DNA of 64,000 bases from Flavobacterium anhuiense (GTDB lineage Bacteria; Bacteroidota; Bacteroidia; Flavobacteriales; Flavobacteriaceae), in contig NZ_FMVC01000001.1 of assembly GCF_900101855.1 (NCBI RefSeq), forward strand, positions 858,721-922,720, given 5' to 3'. The translations under genes and the position numbers were made by a program. The notes below the pieces were generated by a model. That model searched no databases. It was given only the letters and a program-made list of their open reading frames with translations, and was not told the origin of the DNA. Of this stretch, positions 8,681 through 17,248 are shown one piece after another; within the stretch, counting starts at the first letter, position 1, and each line of letters begins with the position of its first letter.

Positions 8681-9604
8681 ATGAAAAAAACGATTCTTTT
8701 GAGTACCGTTTTGATGTTTTTATTTTCCTGCGGGAAAGATGAAAAAGTTAAAAACGATGCTGAAACTCAGTATCAGGAACTACTTTCGGAGACGCAAGCA
8801 CATCTTGGCCACAATAAAAAGCCGCTAAGAAAACTCATTTTTAAAAATCTGGATGAGATCGAAGATTCAAAAGAAATGAATCTGAATCTGCTCTCAAAAG
8901 TGGCATCAAATTTAAAAATCAAATATTCGGATATTAAAATTAGTGAGACAAGTTCTATCAATTATGACGATCAAACTGCTTTTTTTGTCCTGACAACCGT
9001 TTCGCACGAAAAAAAAGCATTTAAAACCAGCGATGATGATGAAGAGCTGGGAAATTATTTTCAGCGTAAATACTTATTTGTAAATCGAGAGGACGGAAGT
9101 ATAATTGCTGAAGAGTTTGATGATAATTTAGGTTATTATGATAATGAAGCCATTCAGTTTTCAAAATCGCATATTCTGAAAGATTTGGTTTTTTTAAACG
9201 AAACTACTCCAGCAATTGCTTTTTATACAGAAGCCAATGCGAGCAGCCGAATTGTTTTGTATTCGGAGAAGAAATTTACATTAATAACTTTGGCTGATAA
9301 GGAGATAAAAAGGTTTTTATACGAATATCCAATTCGATTGACCAATGGTGATTCTAACGGAAGTGGAACTTTTCAAATAGAAACATTAGAAACCGGAATG
9401 AGTCTTTCGGATCATAAGACCAATGGTTATTTTGACTTGATCATATCTAAAAACTTTTATTATGAAGAAGCTGTAGAAAATGATTTGGAAAATGGTATTG
9501 AAGAAAAAAGTGACTTGAAAATTAAAAAAGAATTAGAAAAAATCAAATATAACGGAAGAGAGTACGCTTTTCACAGAGATGATAGACATCGTTTTTTAGA
9601 GTAA
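8681..9604 (+). CDS. Lipoprotein of unknown function
   Basis: 307 residues with signal MKKTILLSTVLMFLFSC and acidic/basic residues just after the lipid Cys (GKDEKVK). The mature part is highly charged. It has a run of beta-rich segments (FFVLTTVSHEKKAF, KYLFVNREDGSIIAEEFDDN, FTLITLADKEIKRF), which suggests a solute- or protein-binding envelope domain. I recognise no family. It lies 75 bp after the DMP19-like gene on the same strand and could be co-transcribed. A modest hairpin follows at 9630-9652. Confidence 0.75.
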   Translation: MKKTILLSTVLMFLFSCGKDEKVKNDAETQYQELLSETQAHLGHNKKPLRKLIFKNLDEIEDSKEMNLNLLSKVASNLKIKYSDIKISETSSINYDDQTAFFVLTTVSHEKKAFKTSDDDEELGNYFQRKYLFVNREDGSIIAEEFDDNLGYYDNEAIQFSKSHILKDLVFLNETTPAIAFYTEANASSRIVLYSEKKFTLITLADKEIKRFLYEYPIRLTNGDSNGSGTFQIETLETGMSLSDHKTNGYFDLIISKNFYYEEAVENDLENGIEEKSDLKIKKELEKIKYNGREYAFHRDDRHRFLE

Positions 9605-9629
9605 AATCTTCAATTTCTAAATAACATTC

Positions 9630-9655
9630 AAAGGCACTTTTATAGTGCTTTTGCT
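9630..9655 (+). terminator. Weak hairpin terminator
   Basis: Nine-pair stem (arms AAAGGCACT 9630-9638 and AGTGCTTTT 9644-9652, with one G-U pair) with a short T run, 25 bp after the lipoprotein stop. Confidence 0.5.
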
Positions 9656-9715
9656 GTTTATAGGAGATTTCGGTTTTACTGCAAAACTTTGACCTATTGT
9701 TAACAAACATTTCCT

Positions 9716-9723
9716 TAAATTTG
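9716..9723 (+). promoter_or_regulatory. Possible -7 box of serS promoter
   Basis: TAAATTTG matches TAnnTTTG, 40 bp before the serS start. Candidate TTG elements lie 16 bp and 24 bp upstream, slightly off the preferred spacing. Confidence 0.4.
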
Positions 9724-9763
9724 CTTCCGTTATAAAAAATACAATAGTTATAAAAATCAAGCT

Positions 9764-11035
9764 ATGTTACAAATTGCATTTATTAGAGAAAATCAAGAGA
9801 AAGTAATCAAAGCTTTAGCAAAGCGAAACATCGATGCTAAAAGCGTTGTTGAAGAGGTGGTTCAATTAGACGAAAATCGTCGTGCTGCACAGGTGGAATT
9901 AGACAATACTTTATCAGAATCTAATAAATTGTCCAAAGATATTGGTGAATTGATGAAAGCTGGAGAGAAAGCTAAAGCGGCAATCTTAAAAGAAAAAACA
10001 GTTTCACTAAAAGAAAAAAGCAAAGAACTTAGCGAAAAAGCAGAAGCTTTGGCTGTTGAGTTAACCAATAAATTATATACTTTACCAAACCTTCCGGCAG
10101 ATATTGTTCCTGAAGGAAAAACTCCGGATGATAATTTGAATGTTTTCCAAGAAGGTGATATTCCGGCTTTGCACGAAGGTGCACAGCCTCACTGGGAATT
10201 GGTGAAGAAATATGATATTATCGATTTCGAATTAGGTGTAAAAATCACAGGAGCTGGTTTTCCTGTTTATAAAGGCAAAGGAGCAAAGCTTCAACGCGCT
10301 TTGATCAATTATTTCTTAGACAAAAATACAGCTGCAGGATACAACGAAGTTCAGGTGCCGCATTTGGTAAACGAAGCTTCAGGATATGGAACGGGGCAAT
10401 TGCCTGACAAGGAAGGACAAATGTATCACGCTGGAATCGACGATTTGTATTTGATTCCAACTGCTGAGGTTCCGGTAACCAACTTGTTCCGCGATGTAAT
10501 CTTAAACGAAAGCGAATTGCCTGTTTTACAAACAGCTTATACGCCATGTTTCCGTCGAGAAGCAGGTTCTTACGGAGCACACGTTCGCGGATTAAACCGT
10601 TTGCACCAATTTGATAAAGTAGAAATTGTTCGTATCGAACATCCTGATAATTCTTATGCAGCTCTTGACGGAATGGTAGAACATGTAAAAGGTATTTTGA
10701 AAGAATTGAAATTGCCTTATAGAGTTTTACGTCTTTGCGGAGGAGATATGGGATTCACATCTGCTTTGACTTATGATTTTGAAGTGTTTTCTACCGCACA
10801 AGACCGCTGGTTAGAAATCAGTTCTGTTTCTAACTTTGAAACTTTCCAAGCAAACCGTTTGAAATTACGTTTCAAAGACAAAGACGGAAAAAATCAATTG
10901 GCACATACACTTAACGGAAGTTCATTGGCGCTTCCGCGTGTTTTAGCTGGAATTATTGAAAATTACCAAACTCCAGAAGGAATCGTAATACCAGAAGTTT
11001 TACGTCCATACTGCGGATTTGATATTATAAATTAA
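9764..11035 (+). CDS. serS: Seryl-tRNA synthetase
   Basis: 423 residues, typical for the bacterial class II enzyme that charges tRNA-Ser and tRNA-Sec. An N-terminal antiparallel coiled coil (about residues 30-105, rich in Lys/Glu/Leu heptads) binds the long variable arm of the tRNA. Motif 2 is FRREAGSYG near residue 265. Motif 3 is LNGSSLALPRVLAGIIENYQ near residue 385, whose Arg contacts ATP. It opens a run of plus-strand housekeeping genes (serS, lgt, TPR protein, DUF4286, rsmA, mgtE). A dispersed repeat fills the gap to lgt. Confidence 0.98.
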   Translation: MLQIAFIRENQEKVIKALAKRNIDAKSVVEEVVQLDENRRAAQVELDNTLSESNKLSKDIGELMKAGEKAKAAILKEKTVSLKEKSKELSEKAEALAVELTNKLYTLPNLPADIVPEGKTPDDNLNVFQEGDIPALHEGAQPHWELVKKYDIIDFELGVKITGAGFPVYKGKGAKLQRALINYFLDKNTAAGYNEVQVPHLVNEASGYGTGQLPDKEGQMYHAGIDDLYLIPTAEVPVTNLFRDVILNESELPVLQTAYTPCFRREAGSYGAHVRGLNRLHQFDKVEIVRIEHPDNSYAALDGMVEHVKGILKELKLPYRVLRLCGGDMGFTSALTYDFEVFSTAQDRWLEISSVSNFETFQANRLKLRFKDKDGKNQLAHTLNGSSLALPRVLAGIIENYQTPEGIVIPEVLRPYCGFDIIN

Positions 11036-11040
11036 TTTAG

Positions 11041-11100
11041 TTGACAGTCTCAGTCTCAGTTTTCAGTTTCGACTGTGAACTGTGACTGAAAACTGCGACT
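11041..11100. repeat. Dispersed 'cagttttcagt' repeat, upstream of lgt
   Basis: Contains an 11-bp perfect inverted repeat (CAGTTTTCAGT at 11057-11067, complement at 11085-11095) embedded in permutations of 'gactg/cagtc'. A sister copy lies at about 11930-12000 on the other side of lgt. Confidence 0.6.
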
Positions 11101-11114
11101 AAAAATTACCACTT

Positions 11115-11960
11115 ATGAAAAACGGAATATTAAATTGGAACGTAGATCCTGTTATTTTTTGGATCACAGATAGTTTTCCGTTAAAATATTACGGAGCTCT
11201 TTTTGCCTGCGGGCTTCTTTTAGGTTTTTATATTGTTAGAAATATCTACAAAAAAGAAAACCTTTCTCTAGACAATCTTGATTCCTTATTGATTTATGTT
11301 ATTGTTGGAACCGTTTTAGGTGCCAGACTTGGACATTGTTTCTTTTACGAACCTGATTATTTCTTAAAACATCCTATAGAAATTCTTTTACCAATCCAGA
11401 AGATTAAAGGCGTTTATCAGTTTGTGGGTTATCAAGGTTTGGCAAGCCACGGAGGATCGATTGGAGTTATAACGGCTATGATTCTGTACTGCCGTAAGTA
11501 CAAAGTGCAATTCTTGGGACTTTTAGATAAAATGGCAGTTGCAGTTCCTGTAACAGGTGCCTTTATTAGAATGGGGAATTTTATGAATTCTGAAATCTAT
11601 GGAAAACCAACCAACGGAAATTGGGGAGTTGTTTTCCAAAGAGACGATTTGATTCCGAGACATCCAACGCAATTGTATGAGGCATTTGCTTATATATTGA
11701 TTTTCGTGATTCTGTTTTATATGTACAAATCAGAAAAAATCAGAAACGCACAGGGATTAATCTTTGGAACTTTCTTAACTTTATTATTTACAGCTCGTTT
11801 TATAATTGAATTTTTCAAAGAAAATCAAGAAGCTTTCGAGAATAGTATGCTGATTAATATGGGACAGATTTTGAGTGTTCCGTTTATTTTAATTGGCTTA
11901 GGTTTGATTTTCTGGAAAACCAAGAAAGTCTCAGTGGACAGTGACAGTTTACAGTTTTAA
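11115..11960 (+). CDS. lgt: Prolipoprotein diacylglyceryl transferase
   Basis: 281 residues, seven-helix inner-membrane enzyme that transfers diacylglycerol from phosphatidylglycerol to the lipobox Cys of prolipoproteins, the first step of lipoprotein maturation. The Lgt signature is present as RMGNFMNSEIYGKPT (about residues 152-166; the usual form is G-R-x-G-N-F-x-N-x-E). RHPTQLYEA (about residues 185-193) is the second conserved block. The many lipoproteins in this window depend on this step. The last nine codons (SVDSDSLQF) are made of the dispersed 'cagtgacag' repeat, so the natural C-terminus has probably been replaced by repeat sequence. It lies 79 bp after serS. Confidence 0.96.
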   Translation: MKNGILNWNVDPVIFWITDSFPLKYYGALFACGLLLGFYIVRNIYKKENLSLDNLDSLLIYVIVGTVLGARLGHCFFYEPDYFLKHPIEILLPIQKIKGVYQFVGYQGLASHGGSIGVITAMILYCRKYKVQFLGLLDKMAVAVPVTGAFIRMGNFMNSEIYGKPTNGNWGVVFQRDDLIPRHPTQLYEAFAYILIFVILFYMYKSEKIRNAQGLIFGTFLTLLFTARFIIEFFKENQEAFENSMLINMGQILSVPFILIGLGLIFWKTKKVSVDSDSLQF

Positions 11961-12000
11961 CAAGACTGAAAACCGCGACTGCGACTGCGACTGAAAACTT
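11928..12000. repeat. Dispersed repeat overlapping the lgt 3' end
   Basis: Runs of 'agtctcagtg', 'gacagtgacag', and 'cgcgactgcgactgcgact' continue from the last codons of lgt to the TPR gene. The family is the same as at 11041-11100. Confidence 0.55.
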
Positions 12001-12007
12001 AAAAAGT

Positions 12008-13789
12008 ATGAAAAACATATTGATGTATATCGTTTTGTTGTGTTCTGGTTTTGCGTTTGGCCAAAACGAGCAATTGGCTCAATATTACTACGACAAAGGA
12101 GATTTTGATAAAGCAAAAATTAGTTATGAAGAGCTTTTGAGAAGTGCGCCATCGAATACCCAGTATTTTTTAAGAACAGTCGATTGCTATCAGCAGTTGC
12201 AACAGTTCGCCAATGCAGAAAAAGCTATTCAAGATCGTTACAACCGATATAAACAAGGCGTTTTCTTGGTTGAATTGGGATATAATTTCCAGTTGCAGAA
12301 AAACGATTCGAAAGCTAAAAATTACTACGAACAGGCAATCGAGAAAATAAAAGTAAATCCGAATGATGTTTACGGAATTGCAAGTTCGTTTGAGAAAAAA
12401 GTATTGTTGGAATATGCTTTAAAATCGTATCAGACGGCAATGCAGGTGCAGCCCAATTTTAATTTCAATTTTCAAATCGGAATGCTTTACGGTCAGTTGG
12501 GAAAAACCGATTTGATGATCGATTTATTATTGACGGAATCTTTTACAAACCCGCAGAACACCAATCTAATTCAGACACAATTGTCTCGATTCATGAACGG
12601 TGAAACCGATAATACGGCTTTTAAGGATGCCATGCGAAAAGCATTAATTCTTAAAACTCAAAAAGATCAGGACGTTTTCTGGAATCATTATTTAAGCTGG
12701 TTTTATGTACAGCAGAAAGAATTTGGAAAAGCGTTTATTCAGGAAAAAGCCATTTACAAGCGAGAACCAGAATCATTGATGAGCATTGTCAATTTGAGTC
12801 AGTTTGCCATGAACGAAGGAGACAACGATACAGCAGAAGAAATTCTGAACTTCATTCTCCAAAACACAAAAGATTTGGGTTTGCTGATTCAGTCAAATGC
12901 CTATTTGATGCAAATTAAGATCGACAAAGCTCAAGAAAAAGATTATCCAGTTATCGACCAGGAATTAAAGCAATTGCTGGCAACTTATGAAATCAGTCCT
13001 TTTACCTTATCTTTGCAAATTATTCAAGCACATTTTTTGGCTTTTAATTTGAAAAAAACAGAAGAAGGAAAGGCAGTAATCAAAAAAGCTTTAGAACTGA
13101 ATCTAAACGAATATCAAAAAGCCGATGCTAAAATGGAGCTGGCCGATATTCTGCTTTTGGAAGAAAAATACAATCAGGCGCTGATTTATTATTCGCAAAT
13201 TCAATTGGATTTAAAGAATGATGTCATGGCGCATGAAGCGAGTTTGAAAGCCGCAAAAACAAGTTATTACAAAGGCGATTTTGAATGGGCGAATAAACAA
13301 TTTAAAGAATTAAAAGCGGCAAACACGCAATTGATTGCCAATGATGCTTTAGAATATTTTCTTTTAATTAATGATAATACAGCAGCTGATTCGACTCAAG
13401 TCGCTTTGAAAGCATTTGCAAAAGGAGATTTTTTAATCTATCAGAATAAAAAACAGGAAGCAATTGCGCAGTTTCAGAATATCCTGAAAACCTATAAAGG
13501 TCAAGAAATTGAAGCGGTAACGTTATTGCGTTTAGGAAAAGTTTACGAAAGCCAGAAGGATTTTGCTTCGGCTTTAAGCCAATATCAGCAGATCATTGAT
13601 AATCACAGCGACGGAATTTATGTGGATGAAGCGCTATTTTTCTCAGCCGAAATCTATAATGATGAGCTTAAAGATGTAGAAAAAGCAAAGCCTTTATATG
13701 AAAAGGTAATTTTTAACCATCAAGATAGTATTTACTTTGTCGATGCCAGAAAAAAATACCGCGAGTTGAGAGGGGATAAGAATTTATAA
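12008..13789 (+). CDS. TPR-repeat periplasmic protein
   Basis: 593 residues with a signal peptide (MKNILMYIVLLCSGFAFGQ, cut before NEQLAQYYYDKGDF). The rest is a chain of tetratricopeptide-like helical repeats. Examples are LAQYYYDKGDFDKAKISYEE at about residue 23, a block near 380-420 (LEEKYNQALIYYSQIQ), one near 480 and one near 525 (SQKDFASALSQYQQII). TPR solenoids act as protein-binding scaffolds, here probably in the periplasm. The gene sits between lgt and the DUF4286 gene on the same strand, and probably belongs to the same transcription unit. The partner is unknown. Confidence 0.85.
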   Translation: MKNILMYIVLLCSGFAFGQNEQLAQYYYDKGDFDKAKISYEELLRSAPSNTQYFLRTVDCYQQLQQFANAEKAIQDRYNRYKQGVFLVELGYNFQLQKNDSKAKNYYEQAIEKIKVNPNDVYGIASSFEKKVLLEYALKSYQTAMQVQPNFNFNFQIGMLYGQLGKTDLMIDLLLTESFTNPQNTNLIQTQLSRFMNGETDNTAFKDAMRKALILKTQKDQDVFWNHYLSWFYVQQKEFGKAFIQEKAIYKREPESLMSIVNLSQFAMNEGDNDTAEEILNFILQNTKDLGLLIQSNAYLMQIKIDKAQEKDYPVIDQELKQLLATYEISPFTLSLQIIQAHFLAFNLKKTEEGKAVIKKALELNLNEYQKADAKMELADILLLEEKYNQALIYYSQIQLDLKNDVMAHEASLKAAKTSYYKGDFEWANKQFKELKAANTQLIANDALEYFLLINDNTAADSTQVALKAFAKGDFLIYQNKKQEAIAQFQNILKTYKGQEIEAVTLLRLGKVYESQKDFASALSQYQQIIDNHSDGIYVDEALFFSAEIYNDELKDVEKAKPLYEKVIFNHQDSIYFVDARKKYRELRGDKNL

Positions 13790-13799
13790 ATAAGATTTT

Positions 13800-13890
13800 T
13801 AGATTATTAGATCTTTAGACTTCTTAGATGAAAAATCGGAAAGTCTAAAAATCTAAGAAGTCTAAGAAGTCTAAGAAAGTCTAAAAGAAA
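13800..13890. repeat. 'tctaagaag' repeat and inverted repeat
   Basis: Low-complexity intergenic repeat: 'ttagacttcttagat' (13815-13829) is inverted at 13851-13865, followed by further direct copies of 'tctaagaag'. It fills the gap between the TPR gene and the DUF4286 gene. Confidence 0.6.
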
Positions 13891-13891
13891 A

Positions 13892-14203
13892 ATGATTATT
13901 TACAACGTTACCACAAATATACACGAAAGCGTTCACGACCAATGGTTGAAATGGATGCAGGAAAAACATATACCAGAAATTCTGGCGACTAATAAATTTT
14001 CTTCAGCACGGATTGTAAAAGTTTTGGTTGAAGAAGAAATGGGAGGAATTACTTATTCTGTACAATATATAACAGATAGTAAAGAAACTTTAGAGAAGTT
14101 TTATATCGAAGATGAACCTGAATTCCACAGAGAAGCTTTAGGTTTATTTGCCGATAAAATGCTTTCTTTCAGAACAGAATTGGAAGTTATTTCTGAACAT
14201 TAA
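13892..14203 (+). CDS. DUF4286 family protein
   Basis: A 103-residue soluble protein matching the Bacteroidota DUF4286 pattern. It starts IIYNVTTNIHESVHDQWLKW, has a Met-Gln-x-x-H-I-P-E block (WMQEKHIPEIL), and continues with ITYSVQYITDSKETLEKFY. The fold is probably a dimeric alpha-beta barrel (ferredoxin-like); this is inference. The biochemical role is unknown. In related genomes, by memory, this gene commonly stands close to rsmA. Here an accessory gene pair separates the two. It lies 102 bp after the TPR gene. Confidence 0.85.
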   Translation: MIIYNVTTNIHESVHDQWLKWMQEKHIPEILATNKFSSARIVKVLVEEEMGGITYSVQYITDSKETLEKFYIEDEPEFHREALGLFADKMLSFRTELEVISEH

Positions 14204-14240
14204 TAATTTTTGTTTTTTAGTTTTCATTAAAAGAAATATT

Positions 14241-14426
14241 ATGGAGATTCGATTTCAAACAAAAGAAGAAAGTAATAAACAGCAGCAAGAAGATTTTCTG
14301 AAGCTATCAAAAACTGAAAGATTTTATAGCTTTTTACGCTTGAGCGAACGAATAAGCAGATTTCCGGTGAAAAGTAAAGTAGATAAAAACAAGGATAATT
14401 TCGTAATTGTTATAAAATCACAATAA
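14241..14426 (+). CDS. Small partner of a nucleotidyltransferase, TA-like
   Basis: A 61-residue protein starting at ATG 14241 (MEIRFQTKEESNKQQQEDFL). An upstream in-frame ATG at 14148 lies inside the DUF4286 gene and is not used. The sequence is charged and helical, with conserved-looking elements TKEESN, LSKTERFYSFLRLSERI and a C-terminal NFVIVIK strand. I recall similar small proteins directly before DUF6036-like nucleotidyltransferases in other Bacteroidota. The stop TAA is followed immediately by the ATG of the next gene, so the two are translationally coupled. It may be the antitoxin or the structural partner; the role is not established. Confidence 0.7.
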   Translation: MEIRFQTKEESNKQQQEDFLKLSKTERFYSFLRLSERISRFPVKSKVDKNKDNFVIVIKSQ

Positions 14427-14903
14427 ATGTCAAAGCTTTGGGATCAGAATATTGATGAGTTTATATCATTAGCTGCTAAGCATAATGTTCGAATGCTTAT
14501 GGTTGGAGGTGGCGCTGTGAATTTTCATGGGTATCAGAGACACTCTGCAGATGTTGATTTTTGGATAGAAACTACTGAGGAAAATTTTAAAAAATTATTG
14601 TTTGTCTTTAACGAAATGGGGTACGAAATTGATGATTTTCCTGAAAATGTAAAGCAGCAACAACAAAATATATCAATCAAATTTTCTCCTGTTGATTTAG
14701 ATTTAGAGCTTATAACAAAGTTTTCAGTGAATAAAAGCTTTGATGAAGCTTATAATGATAGTGAGGAAGTTACTGTAAATGGAAAAACATTTTTAAAATG
14801 GAATGTTTTGTCCTTGGAAGATTTGATTACAAGTAAAATTAAAGCAAATCGAGCAAAAGATTTATTCGATGTTCAACAACTACGTGAAATAAACAAAAAA
14901 TAA
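14427..14903 (+). CDS. Nucleotidyltransferase, MNT/AbiEii-like
   Basis: 158 residues with the polymerase-beta superfamily signature: a Gly-rich loop (MLMVGGGAVNFHGY, about residues 24-37) followed by HSADVDFWIE, whose D-x-D (Asp43, Asp45 approximately) should bind Mg and NTP. A third acidic strand is likely in PVDLDLELIT (about residues 90-99). A C-terminal motif DLITSKIKANRAKDLFDVQQL resembles the 'K...R.KD..D...L' block of AbiEii/DUF6036-type proteins. Some members act as toxins or nucleotidyltransferase antitoxins. Coupled to the 61-residue gene before it. Insertion of the pair into a conserved housekeeping run suggests a mobile accessory origin. Confidence 0.8.
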   Translation: MSKLWDQNIDEFISLAAKHNVRMLMVGGGAVNFHGYQRHSADVDFWIETTEENFKKLLFVFNEMGYEIDDFPENVKQQQQNISIKFSPVDLDLELITKFSVNKSFDEAYNDSEEVTVNGKTFLKWNVLSLEDLITSKIKANRAKDLFDVQQLREINKK

Positions 14904-14918
14904 TACTTTGTGTCTTTG

Positions 14919-14936
14919 TTCCGATAGTTATCGGGA
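14919..14936. repeat. CCGATAGTTATCGGGA near-palindrome
   Basis: TTCCGATAGTTATCGGGA, an imperfect copy of the palindrome at 5692-5709. It lies in a dispersed repeat ('gtgcctttgc', 'cagcctcgtggc') upstream of rsmA. Confidence 0.5.
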
Positions 14937-14984
14937 TGTGGCAAAAAAAAATAAAGAAGCTTAGTGCCTTTGCAACAAAAAGAA

Positions 14985-14992
14985 TACTTTTG
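14985..14992 (+). promoter_or_regulatory. Possible -7 box of rsmA promoter
   Basis: TACTTTTG matches TAnnTTTG, 27 bp before the rsmA start; no TTG at the usual distance. Confidence 0.3.
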
Positions 14993-15018
14993 CAGCCTCG
15001 TGGCAAACAAGAAATGAA

Positions 15019-15804
15019 ATGGAAAAAGTAAAAGCCAAAAAACATTTAGGACAGCACTTCCTTAAAGACGAAAGTATCGCAAAAGCAATTGCTGATACTT
15101 TGACTCTTAAAGGATACGATGAGGTTTTAGAAATAGGACCAGGGATGGGCGTGCTTACTAAGTATTTACTTGAAAAGCCAATTAATACACATGTTATAGA
15201 AATCGATACCGAGTCTGTAGCATATTTGGATGCCAATTATCCAAAATTAAAAGACAAGATTATTTCTCAGGATTTCCTGAAATATAATATTAATGAAGTT
15301 TACCAAAATAAACAGTTTGCCATAATAGGCAACTTTCCGTACAATATTTCTTCTCAGATTGTTTTTAGAACATTAGAACTTAGAGATCAGATTCCAGAGT
15401 TTTCTGGAATGTTCCAAAAAGAAGTAGCCGAGCGCATCTGCGAAAAGAAAGGCTCAAAAACCTACGGAATACTATCAGTTTTAGCTCAGGCTTTCTATGA
15501 TACAGAGTACCTGTTTACGGTTAATGAAAACGTTTTTATTCCTCCGCCCAAGGTGAAATCGGGTGTGATGAGAATGACCCGAAAGGAAGATTACAGTCTT
15601 CCTTGCAGCGAAAAGTTATTTTTTACAGTTGTAAAAACTGCTTTTCAGCAGAGACGAAAAACATTACGTAACAGTTTGAAAACATTAAATTTATCAGACA
15701 ATTTGCGAGAAGACACTATCTTTGATAAACGTCCGGAGCAGTTAAGCGTAGATGAATTTATTGAACTAACTCTAAAAATAGAAGCCAATGGAGTTCAAAG
15801 TTAG
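15019..15804 (+). CDS. rsmA: 16S rRNA adenine dimethyltransferase
   Basis: 261 residues, the size of RsmA/KsgA, which dimethylates two adjacent adenines in the terminal hairpin of 16S rRNA during late 30S assembly. The start fits the family ([20 protein letters not shown]). SAM motif I is [12 protein letters not shown] (about residues 34-45). Catalytic motif IV is [12 protein letters not shown] (about residues 99-110; the usual form is NLPYN). A C-terminal helical domain with [14 protein letters not shown] follows. It overlaps the next gene, mgtE, by 17 bp, a conserved-looking coupling. Confidence 0.97.
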   Translation: MEKVKAKKHLGQHFLKDESIAKAIADTLTLKGYDEVLEIGPGMGVLTKYLLEKPINTHVIEIDTESVAYLDANYPKLKDKIISQDFLKYNINEVYQNKQFAIIGNFPYNISSQIVFRTLELRDQIPEFSGMFQKEVAERICEKKGSKTYGILSVLAQAFYDTEYLFTVNENVFIPPPKVKSGVMRMTRKEDYSLPCSEKLFFTVVKTAFQQRRKTLRNSLKTLNLSDNLREDTIFDKRPEQLSVDEFIELTLKIEANGVQS

Positions 15805-17137
15805 TAAAGAATTTATACATCAGTTAGAGGAGCTGATCAATAAGAAAAACGACAGTGAACTGGAAGTTTTGCTTAATGATTTACACCATGCCGATATTGC
15901 CGAAATTTTAGACGAATTAGATTTCGATGAGGCAACTTATATCTTCAAGGTTTTAGATAGTGATAAAACAGCCGAAATTCTTCTGGAACTAGAAGAAGAT
16001 TTGCGCGAAAACATCTTAAGCAGACTTTCGCCAAAGGAAATTGCGGAAGAGCTTGATGAGCTTGAAACCAATGACGCTGCCGACATTATCGCCGAACTTT
16101 CGCAGGAAATAAAAGCAGAAGTAATCTCTGAGCTTGTCGACGTCGAACACGCTAAAGACATTGTTGATCTTTTGCGCTACGACGAAAACACGGCTGGTGG
16201 TTTGATGGGAAAGGAGCTTGTAAAAGTGAATGAAAACTGGACTGTCTTAACCTGTGTGAAAGAAATGCGTATTCAGGCAGAGAATGTTTCTAGAGTGCAT
16301 TCCATCTACGTAGTTGACGATGAAAACCGATTAAAAGGAAGATTATCACTAAAAGATTTATTGACTTCTTCGACCAAAACTCAAATTGGTGACGTTTATA
16401 TCCGAAAATTAAATTTTGTAAAAGTTGATACTGAAGATGTTGAGGTAGCTCGTATCATGCAGAAGTACGACTTAGAGGCTATTCCGGTTGTTGACGAGTT
16501 GGGCCGATTGGTCGGAAGAATTACCATCGACGACATCGTAGACGTAATCAAGGAAGAAGCTGATAAAGATTACCAGTTAGCGGCGGGTATTACGCAAGAC
16601 GTTGAATCGAATGACAGTGTTTACGAATTAACCAAAGCGCGTTTGCCTTGGCTTTTGATCGGAATGGTAATCGAAATTGTGGCTTCTTTTGTATTGAAAG
16701 GAAATGAAGGAACTTTTCAAAAATATTCTACCTTAATCATATTTGTGCCTTTACTTTCTGCGACTGCAGGTAATATTGGTGTTCAAGCTTCAGCAATCGT
16801 GGTGCAAGGTTTGGCCAATGGAACTTTAAAAGATTTCAGCCGAGGTTATTTCACTAAAGAAATTACCGTTTCGATGATTTCGGGAAGTATTATTTCATTG
16901 CTTTTATTGGGCTATCATTCTATCATGTATCAGCAGTATTTAGTAGGATTTGCCATTTCTATTTCTATGATTGTGGTAATTCTTTTTGCCGCAACTTTAG
17001 GAACTTTAGTGCCACTTTTTCTTAACAAAAACAAAATTGATCCCGCGATTGCAACTGGTCCGTTTATCACAACGACCAACGACGTATTCGGAATCATGTT
17101 ATACTTTGGAGTCGCAAATCTGATTCTTGGATTCTAG
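15788..17137 (+). CDS. mgtE: MgtE-type magnesium transporter
   Basis: 449 residues with the full MgtE layout. The acidic N-domain of alpha-helical repeats (about residues 10-125, [20 protein letters not shown]) senses Mg. Tandem CBS domains span about 130-250 ([37 protein letters not shown] block). Five C-terminal membrane helices span about 285-449. The pore signature is [22 protein letters not shown] (about residues 325-346). It imports Mg, gated by cytosolic Mg. The ATG lies inside the end of rsmA (17-bp overlap), so the two are co-transcribed. Confidence 0.96.
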   Translation: MEFKVSKEFIHQLEELINKKNDSELEVLLNDLHHADIAEILDELDFDEATYIFKVLDSDKTAEILLELEEDLRENILSRLSPKEIAEELDELETNDAADIIAELSQEIKAEVISELVDVEHAKDIVDLLRYDENTAGGLMGKELVKVNENWTVLTCVKEMRIQAENVSRVHSIYVVDDENRLKGRLSLKDLLTSSTKTQIGDVYIRKLNFVKVDTEDVEVARIMQKYDLEAIPVVDELGRLVGRITIDDIVDVIKEEADKDYQLAAGITQDVESNDSVYELTKARLPWLLIGMVIEIVASFVLKGNEGTFQKYSTLIIFVPLLSATAGNIGVQASAIVVQGLANGTLKDFSRGYFTKEITVSMISGSIISLLLLGYHSIMYQQYLVGFAISISMIVVILFAATLGTLVPLFLNKNKIDPAIATGPFITTTNDVFGIMLYFGVANLILGF

Positions 17138-17140
17138 ATT

Positions 17141-17215
17141 TTTGCCACAAATTAGCCGTTTGCAGTGATTTAAAATCTCTAAAATCTGCGTAATTTGCAG
17201 GCGGAAAATGCTGTT
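17141..17215. repeat. Dispersed 'aaatctgcgtaatttgc' words
   Basis: Words shared with 1-186 ('tttgccacaaatt', 'aaaatctgcgtaatttgc') between mgtE and proC. Confidence 0.45.
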
Positions 17216-17248
17216 TACCAACCAGAAATAAATTAAAGCCAAACCAAA

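Noticed and set aside
13800..13890. CRISPR or direct-repeat array
   Set aside because: Word length and spacing are irregular and there are no spacers or cas genes.
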